Source: Vagococcus fessus
GTDB lineage: Bacteria > Bacillota > Bacilli > Lactobacillales > Vagococcaceae
Length of the DNA: 64,000 nt
Reading direction: 5' to 3'
Assembly (NCBI RefSeq): GCF_003987565.1
Contig: NZ_NGJY01000001.1
Coordinates: 372,001 to 436,000 of the forward strand
Shown: positions 1-9,132 of the stretch, in pieces
Layout: the number at the start of each line of letters is the position of its first letter
Position numbering within the stretch: position 1 is the stretch's first letter
Position numbers and translations under genes: made by a program
Notes under the pieces: model-generated
The model's database searches: none
What the model saw: the letters and a program-made list of their open reading frames with translations, nothing else
What the model was told of the DNA's origin: nothing

Positions 1-73
1 CAAAAGATTTGTTTTCAGTTTTAATACGAGAAACAACTTCACGTACTAATACATTGATATCTAAATCAGTCAT
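1..73 (-). CDS. N-terminus of a further eut operon protein (partial)
   Basis: Only the first 24 codons are inside the window; the gene runs off the left edge. It starts with ATG behind a clear AGGAGG site about 6 bases upstream. The visible residues, beginning MTDLDINVLVREVVSRIK, form a short amphipathic helix. That resembles the N-terminal encapsulation helices that target enzymes into bacterial microcompartments. It follows eutM in the same direction, so it probably belongs to the eut operon. A PduL-type phosphotransacylase or another cargo enzyme is possible, but too little is visible to name it. Confidence 0.6.
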   Translation of the reverse strand, partial: MTDLDINVLVREVVSRIKTENKSF

Positions 74-104
74 AATATACCTCCTACCACATTTTCATTA
101 TAGA

Positions 105-137
105 AAAGGGTATATTTAAAAGTTAAATATACCCTTT
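105..137 (-). other. Intergenic hairpin between eutM and the next gene
   Basis: A 14-bp perfect inverted repeat (AAAGGGTATATTTA and its complement) with a 5-base loop lies between eutM and the next eut gene. On the minus transcript it is not followed by a proper U run, so it is not a convincing terminator. It could set the relative mRNA level of the abundant shell gene eutM by blocking 3' exonucleases; this role is an inference. Confidence 0.5.
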
Positions 138-173
138 CATGTCAACTTTTTAATAAGCTGATGTATTTAGAAA

Positions 174-455
174 TTAACCTTGTACTTTTGGTAAGATTTC
201 GTCAACTTCTGAATGTGGACGAGGGATAACGTGTACTGATAATAATTCTCCAACACGTTCTGCAGCTGCAGCACCAGCATCAGTAGCAGCTTTAACTGCA
301 CCAACATCACCACGTACCATAACAGTTACTAATCCGCCACCTACTTGTTCTTTACCGATAAGTGTTACGTTTGCTGCTTTAACCATAGCGTCTGCTGCTT
401 CAATTGCTCCTACTAACCCTTTAGTTTCGATCATTCCTAATGCATTTGCGTTCAT
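174..455 (-). CDS. eutM: EutM-type BMC shell hexamer protein
   Basis: This 93-residue protein is a single BMC domain, the normal length for the main EutM/PduA-type hexameric shell protein. The N-terminus [20 protein letters not shown] and the helix [12 protein letters not shown] are typical of the family, as is the C-terminal strand ending [14 protein letters not shown]. Six copies form a flat hexagon with a central pore, and the hexamers tile the microcompartment facets around EutBC, EutE and EutG. An AGGAGG site precedes the ATG. It follows eutE and is part of the same operon. Confidence 0.93.
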   Translation of the reverse strand: MNANALGMIETKGLVGAIEAADAMVKAANVTLIGKEQVGGGLVTVMVRGDVGAVKAATDAGAAAAERVGELLSVHVIPRPHSEVDEILPKVQG

Positions 456-516
456 AATAAAATTCCTCCTAATAGTATATGTTTTTTTTATATTATAAAT
501 AGATTATAACCAATTA

Positions 517-2001
517 TTATAGTTTTGCTAAAATAGCATCAACTATTGTGTTAATTAAAGCTTCTTCTGGTTTAGCTGATGTACTAGTTGAAACTGTTGT
601 TTTACCTTCAACTAAGTAAGCATCTTCTCCACGAAGTTCTTCTAATTCGCGTACACCATAAGCCACACGACGAATATTGAATAAGTTTTCTGGTCCAATG
701 TTATCTGATGTTGAGCTTCCACCAACAGCACCACAACCTAATGTTAAGGCTGGCATCATATTAGTAGCAGCACCAATACCACCTAGTGCTCCAGGAGCAT
801 TAACTAGTAAACGAGAAACTGGTTTTCTTAAACCAAATTCACGGACAACATTTTCATCTTCAGTATGCAAGCATAAAGTATGACCTGCACCTTCATGATT
901 TAAAATATCAATGCTTAATTCACATGCTTCTTCCCAATTCTTAGTCGTATAGAACGCCAAGATTGGTGCTAATTTTTCGCGAGAATACGGTACTTTATCG
1001 CCAACACGAGTTTCTTCAGCAATTAAGACACGAGTTCCTACTGGTACAGAAAGACCAGTTAATGTTGCGATATCTTGAACAGATTTACCTACGATTTGTG
1101 GGTTCATTGTTCCGTTAGCACGCATAATGAATTTTTCTAATTTAGCAGCTTCTTCAATTGATAAGAAGTAAGCACCATTCTTTTTAAATTCAGCAACAAC
1201 CGCAGCTTTGCTCACTTCTTCAACAACAACTGATTGTTCAGAGGCACAAATTGTACCATTATCAAATGTTTTTGAATCCATAATGCGTTTAACAGCCATA
1301 GGGATGTTTGCAGATTTTTCGATAAACGCAGGGCCATTACCTGGTCCTACACCGATTGCTGGCGTACCAGATGAATAAGCAGCTTTAACCATTGCTGATC
1401 CACCAGTTGCTAAAATTAAGTTTGTTAAATCATTCTTCATTAATTCAGATGTACCTTGAATAGTTGGAACTGTCATACAGCTAATAGCTCCAGCAGGACA
1501 GCCAGCTGCAACAGCAGCGTTACGAATGATTTCGATTGTTTCTAAGATTGCTTTTAAAGCATTCGGATGTGGTGAGAAAACGATACTGTTTCCGGCTTTA
1601 ATTGAAATTAAAGCTTTATAAATCACTGTAGATGTTGGATTTGTTGATGGAATTAATCCTGCAACAACACCAACTGGTACAGCTACATCAGTAACACGAC
1701 GAACTTTATCTTCGTTGATAATACCAACTGATTTAATATCTTTAATATTTTCCCAAACTACTTTAGATGCGAAAGAATTTTTAACTACTTTATCTTCCCA
1801 AATACCAAAGCCAGTTTCTTCACGAGCCATTTTTGCTAATTTCACACGCTCATTATAAGCAGCATCTGCAATAGCTTTACAAATTGTATCAATTTTTTCT
1901 TGTGAAAAAGTTGATAATTCTTTTTGAGCTGCAGTAGCTTCTCTTAATAGGTTTCTTACTTCTTGAACTGATAATAGATCTTTATCTTGTAAATTCACCA
2001 A
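517..2001 (-). CDS. eutE: Acetaldehyde dehydrogenase (CoA-acylating), microcompartment cargo
   Basis: EutE converts acetaldehyde, CoA and NAD+ to acetyl-CoA and NADH inside the Eut microcompartment. The 494-residue protein has an aldehyde dehydrogenase fold, with the nucleophile Cys252 in NGTICASEQS and a glycine-rich stretch at GVGPGNGPAF. The N-terminal 20 residues (LLSVQEVRNLLREA) form the amphipathic helix used for encapsulation. AAGGAGG lies 8 bases before a TTG and 11 before the next codon, GTG, so either could be the start; no ATG is nearby. It sits between the EutK-like gene and eutM. Confidence 0.94.
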   Translation of the reverse strand: MVNLQDKDLLSVQEVRNLLREATAAQKELSTFSQEKIDTICKAIADAAYNERVKLAKMAREETGFGIWEDKVVKNSFASKVVWENIKDIKSVGIINEDKVRRVTDVAVPVGVVAGLIPSTNPTSTVIYKALISIKAGNSIVFSPHPNALKAILETIEIIRNAAVAAGCPAGAISCMTVPTIQGTSELMKNDLTNLILATGGSAMVKAAYSSGTPAIGVGPGNGPAFIEKSANIPMAVKRIMDSKTFDNGTICASEQSVVVEEVSKAAVVAEFKKNGAYFLSIEEAAKLEKFIMRANGTMNPQIVGKSVQDIATLTGLSVPVGTRVLIAEETRVGDKVPYSREKLAPILAFYTTKNWEEACELSIDILNHEGAGHTLCLHTEDENVVREFGLRKPVSRLLVNAPGALGGIGAATNMMPALTLGCGAVGGSSTSDNIGPENLFNIRRVAYGVRELEELRGEDAYLVEGKTTVSTSTSAKPEEALINTIVDAILAKL

Positions 2002-2018
2002 AAATTACGCCTCCTTGT

Positions 2019-2525
2019 TTATTTTTTCTTCTTATTTTTTGTAGAAGAAGTTTTTGATGCTTTTTTTGTTGATTGTTTTTTAACGGTCTCTTTTTTCATT
2101 GAAGCAGGTTTAGTGCTTTCTTGAACCGTTTCTTTTTTTGCACTTGTTGAATTATTTGGTGTTTCAGGTTTAGCTTCTTCAACAGGGAGTAACTCAACTT
2201 GTTCTTCAGTCTTAACAGGTTTAGCTTCTACTTTTGGTTCCTCTTTATTTAAAGAAGAAAGAACCATTTCAGCAGCTTCATCTGCTAGGCGTGGAATCAC
2301 GTGACTAGATCTTAGACATGTAAGGTCATTTGCAACGCGAGTCCCTGTTTCAACTGCTACTTGAACAGCTGATACATTGCCTGATAATTGAATTGTTGTA
2401 ATACCACCAGAAATCTTTTCAGCACTTATCAACTTAACATCAGCTGTTTTAAGTGCTGCATCTGCTGCTGCAACTGCTCCAAGAAAACCATTAACTTCAA
2501 TAAGGCCTAAAGCTTGAATAGACAA
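2019..2525 (-). CDS. eutK: EutK-like BMC shell protein with a long lysine-rich tail
   Basis: An N-terminal BMC domain covers about residues 1-90 (SIQALGLIEVNGFLGAVAAA). A roughly 75-residue low-complexity tail follows. Its first part is acidic and proline-rich, and its last 40 residues are strongly basic, ending KNKKKK. The start was moved to a TTG at 2525 because AAAGGAGG lies at the right distance and the protein then begins like EutM; the upstream ATG overlaps eutL and has no such site. Enteric EutK also carries an extra C-terminal domain, a helix-turn-helix proposed to bind nucleic acid. Here that domain is replaced by a disordered basic tail. The gene symbol is by position and architecture. 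Confidence 0.8.
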   Translation of the reverse strand: MSIQALGLIEVNGFLGAVAAADAALKTADVKLISAEKISGGITTIQLSGNVSAVQVAVETGTRVANDLTCLRSSHVIPRLADEAAEMVLSSLNKEEPKVEAKPVKTEEQVELLPVEEAKPETPNNSTSAKKETVQESTKPASMKKETVKKQSTKKASKTSSTKNKKKK

Positions 2526-2544
2526 GGTTATTGCCTCCTTTGGA

Positions 2545-3201
2545 TTAATACATTGTTGGGTTTGCCGCAACTAATGCTACTGCTTGAGCAAATGCGTCAC
2601 ATGCCGCTTTACATGCAGATTGACTACCTGTTAATAATGCACCACCAAAGTTTGTTTCTGAAGGTGGGCCATAAAAAGCTGCAACTTCAACATCAGCCGC
2701 TTTAATAGCAGCATCTAAAGCATACATAGCTTCTAAAGGAGGAGCAATTAGGTAAGCTAAAGCTTCGCCTTCTTTAATTCCTGCTTCTTTTGATAAGTGA
2801 GTACCAGTACGAGAGATTAAGTGTGCAAAGTAAGGAACACTATCGTCTTCGTTAGCACTGATAAAACCAGGGCTATTTTCAATTTCTTGAACAACTGTAT
2901 CTAAACCACTTTTAACTTCTGCTGGAGATGGACCGGCAATAATTCCGATAACTTCACCTGCAAATTTAGTACTAGCATTTCCAGCACCTGCATACATACT
3001 TTTAGCATATACCACTTCAACTGCTGCTGATTTTGTTGCTTCATCTAACGCAACGTATGTTACATCATCACAATCAGAGGTAATCATACCTAAACTACGG
3101 TGTTTTTGAGGATCTAAGTTTAACGCTTTAGCCATACCAGCGTCTACGTTTGCAATAATTTTTGCACTTAAAACGTTAGCACCTAATGAATCATTAATCA
3201 T
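2545..3201 (-). CDS. eutL: EutL-type tandem-BMC shell trimer protein
   Basis: At 218 residues this has the usual length of EutL, a protein with two circularly permuted BMC domains that forms pseudohexameric trimers with a gated central pore. The N-terminus (NDSLGANVLSAKIIANVD) and the stretches GMITSDCDDVTYVALDEAT and YAGAGNASTKFAGEVIGIIA match the family. The stop is 20 bases upstream of the EutK-like start. An AAGGAGG site precedes the ATG. It follows eutC directly, the order found in Gram-positive eut operons. Confidence 0.94.
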   Translation of the reverse strand: MINDSLGANVLSAKIIANVDAGMAKALNLDPQKHRSLGMITSDCDDVTYVALDEATKSAAVEVVYAKSMYAGAGNASTKFAGEVIGIIAGPSPAEVKSGLDTVVQEIENSPGFISANEDDSVPYFAHLISRTGTHLSKEAGIKEGEALAYLIAPPLEAMYALDAAIKAADVEVAAFYGPPSETNFGGALLTGSQSACKAACDAFAQAVALVAANPTMY

Positions 3202-3218
3202 TTAATTTTCCTCCTTTA

Positions 3219-4136
3219 TTAACCTTCTTTTAAATCAATACCTGATTTTTTCTTATCAAGCATATTTTTAATAACTTCAGCGATGTAAGCACCCGCTTCA
3301 ACTGCTGGAGTACCACCTTTTTGAATGTTAGAAATAACAGTACGACGAGCTTCTGGCATGCCGATAGTTGGTTTGTAAGCGATATAAGCACTCATAGATT
3401 CAGCAGTAACTAAACCTGGACGCTCTCCAATTAACATACAAACAACATCTGCTCCTGATAATTCACCGATTTCATCCATTGCCCCTACACGAGAATACTT
3501 AACAAAGATAACGTCATCGAAATCAAGGTTAAACATTTTTAAACCTTGTTTAATTGATGGAAGAATTTCTTTAATGTTAGCACCAATCGCTGCAGAACTT
3601 AATCCATCTCCAACAACAACTTGTACTTTAGCACCTTGTTTTGAATGAGATTTGATGATTTGACGATTTTCATCATCAAACTGACGTCCTAAATCTGGAC
3701 GAGTTACATATTCATCTTTGTCGTTACACTTAGTTTGAACTGGAACAAATCCCATTTCAGAAACTAATTCCTCAGGTACATCTGAGAATACTGCATCTTG
3801 AGCAGCCGCGTGGTCAGCTCTAAAACGCAGCATAGATTGAGTCTTGTAACGAGGACCTGAACGCCATAAACCTAGGCGAGCTGGAGTATATTGTTTCATA
3901 CGTAAGTATCCTTCTTCATCCGCAGCATCTGGGATTAAGAATTGAGTTTTAATATCAACTTCCGTAATATCTGGAATAAATCCATCTTCTACTTGTCCGT
4001 TGTATGATGCATCTTGTTGAGATGTTATATTTGAAACAATACTTCCTACAACATCCTCATTTTTATTCGAATCTTGACCAGACATTTCTGACAAGATTGT
4101 TTCTATCATTGCTTTTAATCCTTTTTCATCGACCAT
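3219..4136 (-). CDS. eutC: Ethanolamine ammonia-lyase small subunit
   Basis: EutC is the small subunit of adenosylcobalamin-dependent ethanolamine ammonia-lyase, which turns ethanolamine into acetaldehyde and ammonia. The 305-residue protein has a low-complexity N-terminal segment with a helix ([13 protein letters not shown]) like a microcompartment targeting peptide. The conserved core starts near residue 70, with [16 protein letters not shown], the cobalamin-contact region [12 protein letters not shown] and the [14 protein letters not shown] stretch. It lies 21 bases after eutB. Confidence 0.95.
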   Translation of the reverse strand: MVDEKGLKAMIETILSEMSGQDSNKNEDVVGSIVSNITSQQDASYNGQVEDGFIPDITEVDIKTQFLIPDAADEEGYLRMKQYTPARLGLWRSGPRYKTQSMLRFRADHAAAQDAVFSDVPEELVSEMGFVPVQTKCNDKDEYVTRPDLGRQFDDENRQIIKSHSKQGAKVQVVVGDGLSSAAIGANIKEILPSIKQGLKMFNLDFDDVIFVKYSRVGAMDEIGELSGADVVCMLIGERPGLVTAESMSAYIAYKPTIGMPEARRTVISNIQKGGTPAVEAGAYIAEVIKNMLDKKKSGIDLKEG

Positions 4137-4157
4137 TTCTTAGTGAACCCTCCTTTT

Positions 4158-5522
4158 CTATTTTAAGAAGATAGATCCATCGCCAGCACGTTCAGTCAAG
4201 CGACCATCTTCCATAAGTCCCATTTTTTCCATCCAGCCTTCGAATTCACGAGTTGGACGTTTGTTTAACATATGTCTAATTGTAGCTGTTTCATGGTAAC
4301 CAGTTGTTTGGTAGTTTAACATGATATCATCAGCATGAGGGATACCCATGATGAAGTTAACATTAGCTAAAGCTAATAATGAAGCTAAGTTTTCAGCATC
4401 ATTTTGGTCAGCTTTCATGTGGTTTGTATAACATACATCACAACCCATTGATAAGCCAGAAAGTTTACCCATGAAGTGATCTTCTAAACCAGCACGGATA
4501 ACTTGTTTTGAATCGTATAAGTATTCAGGCCCAATAAATCCAACTACTGTATTAACAATATACGGATCAAAACGTTTAGCAAAACCATAACAACGAGCTT
4601 CCATTGTTACTTGGTCAGCACCGTAGTGAGCGTCTGATGATAATTCAGAACCTTGACCAGTTTCAAAATACATAACGTTAGGTCCAGCAACAGCACCTGT
4701 TTCCATAGCTAATTTTTTAGCTTCAGCAATATCGTTAGAATCAAAACCGAATGCTGTATTACCTTTTTGAGAACCAGCGATTGATTGGAAGACTAAACCA
4801 GTTGGTGTTCCTTTTTTCATCGCTTCAATTTGTGTTTTAACATGAGCTAGCACACATGTTTGTGTTGGAATTTCCCACTCATTTTTAAATTCTTCAAATT
4901 TGTTTAAAATACGCATAACACTTTCAGTTGAGTCATCAACAGGATTTAAACCGATAACCGCATCACCGATACCGTATGATAGACCTTCCATAAGTGATGC
5001 CATGATACCATCAATATCATCAGTAGTGTGGTTAGGTTGTAAACGAGCTGAGATACGACCAGGTTCACCAATCGTTGTATTAGCTGTTTTCATAACAATA
5101 ATTTTTTGTGCAGCATAGACTAAATCCATGTTTGACATTAATTTAGTAACAGCAGCTACCATTTCAGATGTTAAACCACGAGCAACTTGTTTAATATCAT
5201 AGTCAGTTGTTTTGAAATCAAGGATGAATTCACGTAATTCTTCAACCGTCCAATGTTTGATGTTGTTGTAAGCACGTTTGTTTACATCATCAATGATGAT
5301 ACGAGTTACTTCATCTTCCTCATAAGGTACAACTGGGTTGTTAAATAAATCTTGTAATTGTAATTGAGCTAAAACGACTTTAGCTGCAACACGTTCTTCT
5401 GCTGAAGTAGCAGCTACACCCGCTAAGGTATCGCCAGATTTCACTTCATTTGATTTGGCTAAAACTTCTTTTACTGATTTAAATTCATAAGTTTTGCCAA
5501 ACAATCTTGTTTTTAATATCAT
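4158..5522 (-). CDS. eutB: Ethanolamine ammonia-lyase large subunit
   Basis: EutB is the catalytic TIM-barrel subunit that binds ethanolamine and, with EutC, adenosylcobalamin. The 454-residue length is normal. Family stretches visible here include RISARLQPNHTTDDI, GDAVIGLNPVDDSTES, YFETGQGSELSSDAHYGADQ (substrate-site region) and MGCDVCYTNHMKADQND. A GGAGG site precedes the ATG. The cobalamin-dependent reaction explains why the locus also carries a cobalamin adenosyltransferase, two cobalamin riboswitches and an ECF transporter. Confidence 0.97.
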   Translation of the reverse strand: MILKTRLFGKTYEFKSVKEVLAKSNEVKSGDTLAGVAATSAEERVAAKVVLAQLQLQDLFNNPVVPYEEDEVTRIIIDDVNKRAYNNIKHWTVEELREFILDFKTTDYDIKQVARGLTSEMVAAVTKLMSNMDLVYAAQKIIVMKTANTTIGEPGRISARLQPNHTTDDIDGIMASLMEGLSYGIGDAVIGLNPVDDSTESVMRILNKFEEFKNEWEIPTQTCVLAHVKTQIEAMKKGTPTGLVFQSIAGSQKGNTAFGFDSNDIAEAKKLAMETGAVAGPNVMYFETGQGSELSSDAHYGADQVTMEARCYGFAKRFDPYIVNTVVGFIGPEYLYDSKQVIRAGLEDHFMGKLSGLSMGCDVCYTNHMKADQNDAENLASLLALANVNFIMGIPHADDIMLNYQTTGYHETATIRHMLNKRPTREFEGWMEKMGLMEDGRLTERAGDGSIFLK

Positions 5523-5549
5523 TTTTAAAATTCCTCCTTCACTTTTCTT

Positions 5550-6983
5550 CTAATTGAAAATTAACGTTTTTACTACTACAGGTAAAACACTACCTGCTGC
5601 TACCGGTTTCCCAATATCTATATAATCTCCATTTTCGACACGAACACTATCAATACAGACAAAAGGATACCCTTTTGGCAAAAGACCAAATAAACATTGA
5701 CCTAGTGATTTCGCCATATCTTGTTGGACAATTATAACTAAAGTTTCATTTCTTTGAATCATACTAGTCAAGCCTTTAACAATACCTTTAGCATATTCTT
5801 GAACTCTATTGAATGTAGGATTACTCTCCCCTTCAATACCTAATGCTATAGCTTGAAACTCATTTTCTAATTGATACCATTCCATTTTTTTAGCAATTGC
5901 TTCTGAAATGGCATGTTCATCACCTAACTCATCTTGATGGCTCAGTTTAAGGATAGGACTATTTTTTATTGGAAGAACTTCCTCAATATATGTAATAGTA
6001 CTCCCACTAATTTCAGCGGTATGTGCGCCTGCTCCAACAACCGTTGCACGAATCGTTTCGATTGATTTTATGACATTCATCTTAGACATAATAAGTGATT
6101 CTTTTAAAGCTTTACCTAAAAGCAAACCAATATCGCCATACATAAATGGATCTAAGCGGTTATCTTGTTCAATACAATCTGCAACACCACCTGAGAATGA
6201 TAAAGCTTCAATATCTCGAGCATGAGCTAACCCTTTATTGGTAATAATCAAATCATAATAAGGACTGATTGGACCAATACCAACACTATTTTCAAGTAAG
6301 GTCACCATTATTGATATGATTGGCTGAAGATCTTGAGGTGTCACCTCTTGACCTTCATGTAATCTTAACTGTTCTTTAGTGATGATTTCTTTAATTTTAG
6401 GTGCCAAATACGTAATTTTATGGGTGGTCTTATCGACTTTTATCAGTCTCCCACCAATATCAAGACATCCTGTATCTGTCACTTCACCATCGTAAAATAC
6501 AGCAAGGTTTGTAGTACCACCACCAATATCCAAGTTAACCACAGTATTATGGTGCTCCTTGGAATGGCCTTGTGCACCCGCACCACGTCCTGCAATTATA
6601 CTTTCTAAATCCGGACCAGCTGTAGCTACAACAAAATCACCTGCATAACCACTAAGTGCCTCTAAGACTTTGCTTGAATTTTCCTTACGGGCTGTTTCAC
6701 CTGTAATAATAACGGCGCCAATTTGAATATCATCTTTTCCTATACCAGCTGATACGTACTGTCTTGAGACAAAATCTTTAATTTTTTCAACATCAATTAA
6801 GTTGTTTGAAAAAATGGGAGTAAACATTATATCGCTTCGAAAAATAACTTTTTTATCTGTTATCGTGATACGAGGTATCGTAAAAGCTGACGCCATGTTC
6901 TGTATCGATAATTCTGAAATAATCATTTGTGTTGTTGATGTACCTAAATCTATCCCAACACTTAATACTTTTTCTTCAGACAA
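5550..6983 (-). CDS. eutA: Ethanolamine ammonia-lyase reactivating factor EutA
   Basis: EutA removes damaged cobalamin from inactivated EutBC in an ATP-dependent way. The 477-residue protein has an actin/Hsp70-like fold, with phosphate loops GIDLGTSTTQM near the N-terminus and NLDIGGGTTNLAVF in the middle. The start is a TTG at 6983 behind GGGTGGGA; the nearby ATG is in another frame. Its 5' region (6984-7095) carries a hexaloop hairpin and a terminator, so expression probably depends on EutV antitermination. Confidence 0.94.
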   Translation of the reverse strand: MSEEKVLSVGIDLGTSTTQMIISELSIQNMASAFTIPRITITDKKVIFRSDIMFTPIFSNNLIDVEKIKDFVSRQYVSAGIGKDDIQIGAVIITGETARKENSSKVLEALSGYAGDFVVATAGPDLESIIAGRGAGAQGHSKEHHNTVVNLDIGGGTTNLAVFYDGEVTDTGCLDIGGRLIKVDKTTHKITYLAPKIKEIITKEQLRLHEGQEVTPQDLQPIISIMVTLLENSVGIGPISPYYDLIITNKGLAHARDIEALSFSGGVADCIEQDNRLDPFMYGDIGLLLGKALKESLIMSKMNVIKSIETIRATVVGAGAHTAEISGSTITYIEEVLPIKNSPILKLSHQDELGDEHAISEAIAKKMEWYQLENEFQAIALGIEGESNPTFNRVQEYAKGIVKGLTSMIQRNETLVIIVQQDMAKSLGQCLFGLLPKGYPFVCIDSVRVENGDYIDIGKPVAAGSVLPVVVKTLIFN

Positions 6984-7010
6984 ATCATTCCCACCCTTCT
7001 TTTTAAAAAT

Positions 7011-7067
7011 TAAAAAAGTCGCTCAAATAAATCTTTTAATAGGTTAAAAGATCTGTTTAAGCGACTT
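7011..7067 (-). terminator. Intrinsic terminator in the eutA leader
   Basis: A long stem pairs AAGTCGCT with AGCGACTT, with an inner stem ATCTTTTAA/TTAAAAGAT. On the minus transcript it is followed by a run of U. It lies after the eutW stop and 28 bases before the eutA start, so it would cut off eutA-eutM unless antitermination occurs. It follows directly on the hexaloop hairpin at 7076-7095. Confidence 0.85.
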
Positions 7068-7075
7068 TGCTTGAC

Positions 7076-7095
7076 GACAAACGACATTGTTTGTC
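7076..7095 (-). promoter_or_regulatory. Hexaloop hairpin, likely EutV (ANTAR) binding site before eutA
   Basis: A perfect 7-bp stem (GACAAAC/GUUUGUC) closes the six-base loop AAUGUC, with A at position 1 and G at position 4. This is the AnnGnn rule known for ANTAR-bound RNA hairpins. It begins right after the eutW stop codon and precedes a terminator. ANTAR sites normally come as two hairpins; I did not find a convincing first partner, which would fall in the end of eutW. Confidence 0.65.
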
Positions 7096-8529
7096 CTATG
7101 TAGTTTTAAAATAAAAACATGTTGTTGTTCCATCTTCTGATGAACTTATTTGCAGCTTACCTCTAAGTTTATCTTTTACATACGAAGATACAATTTGGAG
7201 ACCTAAGCTTTGATCAAATATAGCTTCAGAATCATAACCAGTTCCATTATCTTTAACTGTAACTTTAACAAAATCATTGCCTTCTTTAGACAGAGAGATA
7301 CTTATTTTATTATCTGTCACATCCTTGTTAAACGCATGTTCAAAACTATTTTGAAGTAGTTCATTAACAATCAAAGCTACAGTCACAGTTCGATCACTAT
7401 CCAGAGAAATTGTTTCATCTAATTCTACTTTAAGTATTACATCCAATGTACCTAGAAATACTCTTTGCACATTGTTGATTATCATATGTAAAACAGAAGA
7501 TAATAAGATGTCATCTTCAATTTGTTTTGATAGCATCTCGTGAACGCTTGAAATTGCTAATACACGATTTTCACTTTCATTAAGTATTTTAGATGCCTCT
7601 TCATTCTGTAGACGCCTTCTTTGAATACGCAAAAGAGATACTATACTTTGCAAATTATTTTTCACACGATGATGAATTTCTTTTATTGCAACCGATTTTG
7701 TAATAATTTCAACTTCTTTATTATAAATTTCAGTTTTATCGTGAAGAATCATTACAAATAAATCGTTATCTTTCTCAAAAAAACGTTTCATTTCAAAATG
7801 ACTTTCGCCAAACATTACTTTTTTTTGAGATACTTCATCCCATCTTCCAACCTCTAATAAATACAATAATTGTTCAAAGGTACTTGTATCCAATGATAAA
7901 TTATCATAATGAAATCCCTTGATCCGTTCCATGTACCCAAAATGATAATAATAAGAATCAGCAACACTATTATTCATAACAAGATAACCATCTTTATCAA
8001 AGACTAAAATTGCCTCATCTAATTTTTCGATAAAAGATTGGTAAAATAAATTAGCTTTAGGATAGTTATATCCTGTTCCATCATCAAAAACATTTTTTTC
8101 TGGACGATAATCACGTTCTTCAACAGCTTCAGCAAAAGGTGATTCAACAATTATAACACCGATATTCTTTTGATTATTACGAATAGGAAAAACCTTTTGC
8201 CTTATCATTTTATTTTCTTGAGTTTTACCAAGAAGTCCTTCTGTTTTTAAAGATGTTTCAAACGTTCGATAAACACCTGGTTCGTTTAAACGTTTCGCTA
8301 TTTTACCAACTATTTCATCTTTATAAAGCGAATTTTTTAAAGTCGGTTTACGATGATAAACAACGATTGCTTCATCTGTTCGTGTTGAAAGTATGTCTAT
8401 AAAAACATCTTCGCCTTGATACAAAATACTATTTTCTAAACCATTAGCTGTATTTACAATTTCATCTACATCATCAGGAGATAAATTGGAGTATTCCTTG
8501 CATAGCTTTCTAATTAGAGTCTCATGCAT
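7096..8529 (-). CDS. eutW: Ethanolamine-sensing histidine kinase EutW
   Basis: EutW is the cytoplasmic sensor kinase that phosphorylates EutV when ethanolamine is present. The 477-residue protein has no obvious membrane segment. An N-terminal sensor region is followed by a PAS-like segment (about 160-270) and a HisKA_2-type phosphoacceptor motif, IKEIHHRVKNNLQSI, with the histidines at 286-287. The C-terminal ATPase domain shows VNELLQNSFEHAF and VKDNGTGYD. Its start overlaps the end of eutV by 8 bases, indicating coupled translation. Confidence 0.95.
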   Translation of the reverse strand: MHETLIRKLCKEYSNLSPDDVDEIVNTANGLENSILYQGEDVFIDILSTRTDEAIVVYHRKPTLKNSLYKDEIVGKIAKRLNEPGVYRTFETSLKTEGLLGKTQENKMIRQKVFPIRNNQKNIGVIIVESPFAEAVEERDYRPEKNVFDDGTGYNYPKANLFYQSFIEKLDEAILVFDKDGYLVMNNSVADSYYYHFGYMERIKGFHYDNLSLDTSTFEQLLYLLEVGRWDEVSQKKVMFGESHFEMKRFFEKDNDLFVMILHDKTEIYNKEVEIITKSVAIKEIHHRVKNNLQSIVSLLRIQRRRLQNEEASKILNESENRVLAISSVHEMLSKQIEDDILLSSVLHMIINNVQRVFLGTLDVILKVELDETISLDSDRTVTVALIVNELLQNSFEHAFNKDVTDNKISISLSKEGNDFVKVTVKDNGTGYDSEAIFDQSLGLQIVSSYVKDKLRGKLQISSSEDGTTTCFYFKTT

Positions 8530-9094
8530 GACTTATCACAATCATTTCAGCTACATCAATCATTTGACAACGCTTATCCATGCTTAATTTTCTAATTTGT
8601 TTATAAGCTTCATCTTCAGAAATACCCTGTGTAGACATTAAAACACCTTTTGCTTTTTCAATCATTTTTCTGTTCTCTAATTTTGTTGATAATTCTAAAA
8701 CATTTTTTTCAAGATTGAAGACTTGGTTTCCTTTAGCAATAGCCATATCTACTGTAGGGATAAATGATTTTTCGTCTAGCGGTTTAACTAAATACCCAAC
8801 CGCATCAAAACCTAATGCTTTTTGTCTATGATTAGTATCACTATATGCAGTTAACATTAGAATACCTTTTGCATAGTGTTCACTCATAATTTTCTTTCCA
8901 GCTGTTAAACCATCTAAAAGCGGCATTTGAACATCCATAATGACTAAATCCGGCATATGTTGTTTACACACTTCGATTGCTTCGAATCCATCAGCTGCTT
9001 CTCCTACGACATTGTAGTTTGCAGCTCGCAACATATCCTTTAAGTCTAGTCTCATTAATGGTTCATCGTCTACAATGACAATGTTCTTAGTCAC
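8522..9094 (-). CDS. eutV: Response regulator with ANTAR RNA-binding domain, EutV
   Basis: EutV is an antiterminator. Residues 1-120 form a receiver domain with the phosphorylation site Asp54 in VIMDVQMP, acidic residues VDDE near the start and the conserved Lys in YLVKPL. Residues about 128-185 form the ANTAR domain (KLENRKMIEKAKGVLMSTQG, then AYKQIRKLSMDKR). When phosphorylated it dimerises and binds paired hexaloop hairpins, preventing terminator formation. Matching hairpins precede eutG, eutA and possibly the flavin oxidoreductase gene. It is cotranscribed with eutW. Confidence 0.96.
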   Translation of the reverse strand: MTKNIVIVDDEPLMRLDLKDMLRAANYNVVGEAADGFEAIEVCKQHMPDLVIMDVQMPLLDGLTAGKKIMSEHYAKGILMLTAYSDTNHRQKALGFDAVGYLVKPLDEKSFIPTVDMAIAKGNQVFNLEKNVLELSTKLENRKMIEKAKGVLMSTQGISEDEAYKQIRKLSMDKRCQMIDVAEMIVISHA

Positions 9095-9132
9095 GATACC
9101 ACTCCTTTCATTTATTTAGCTCTCAATTAAAT

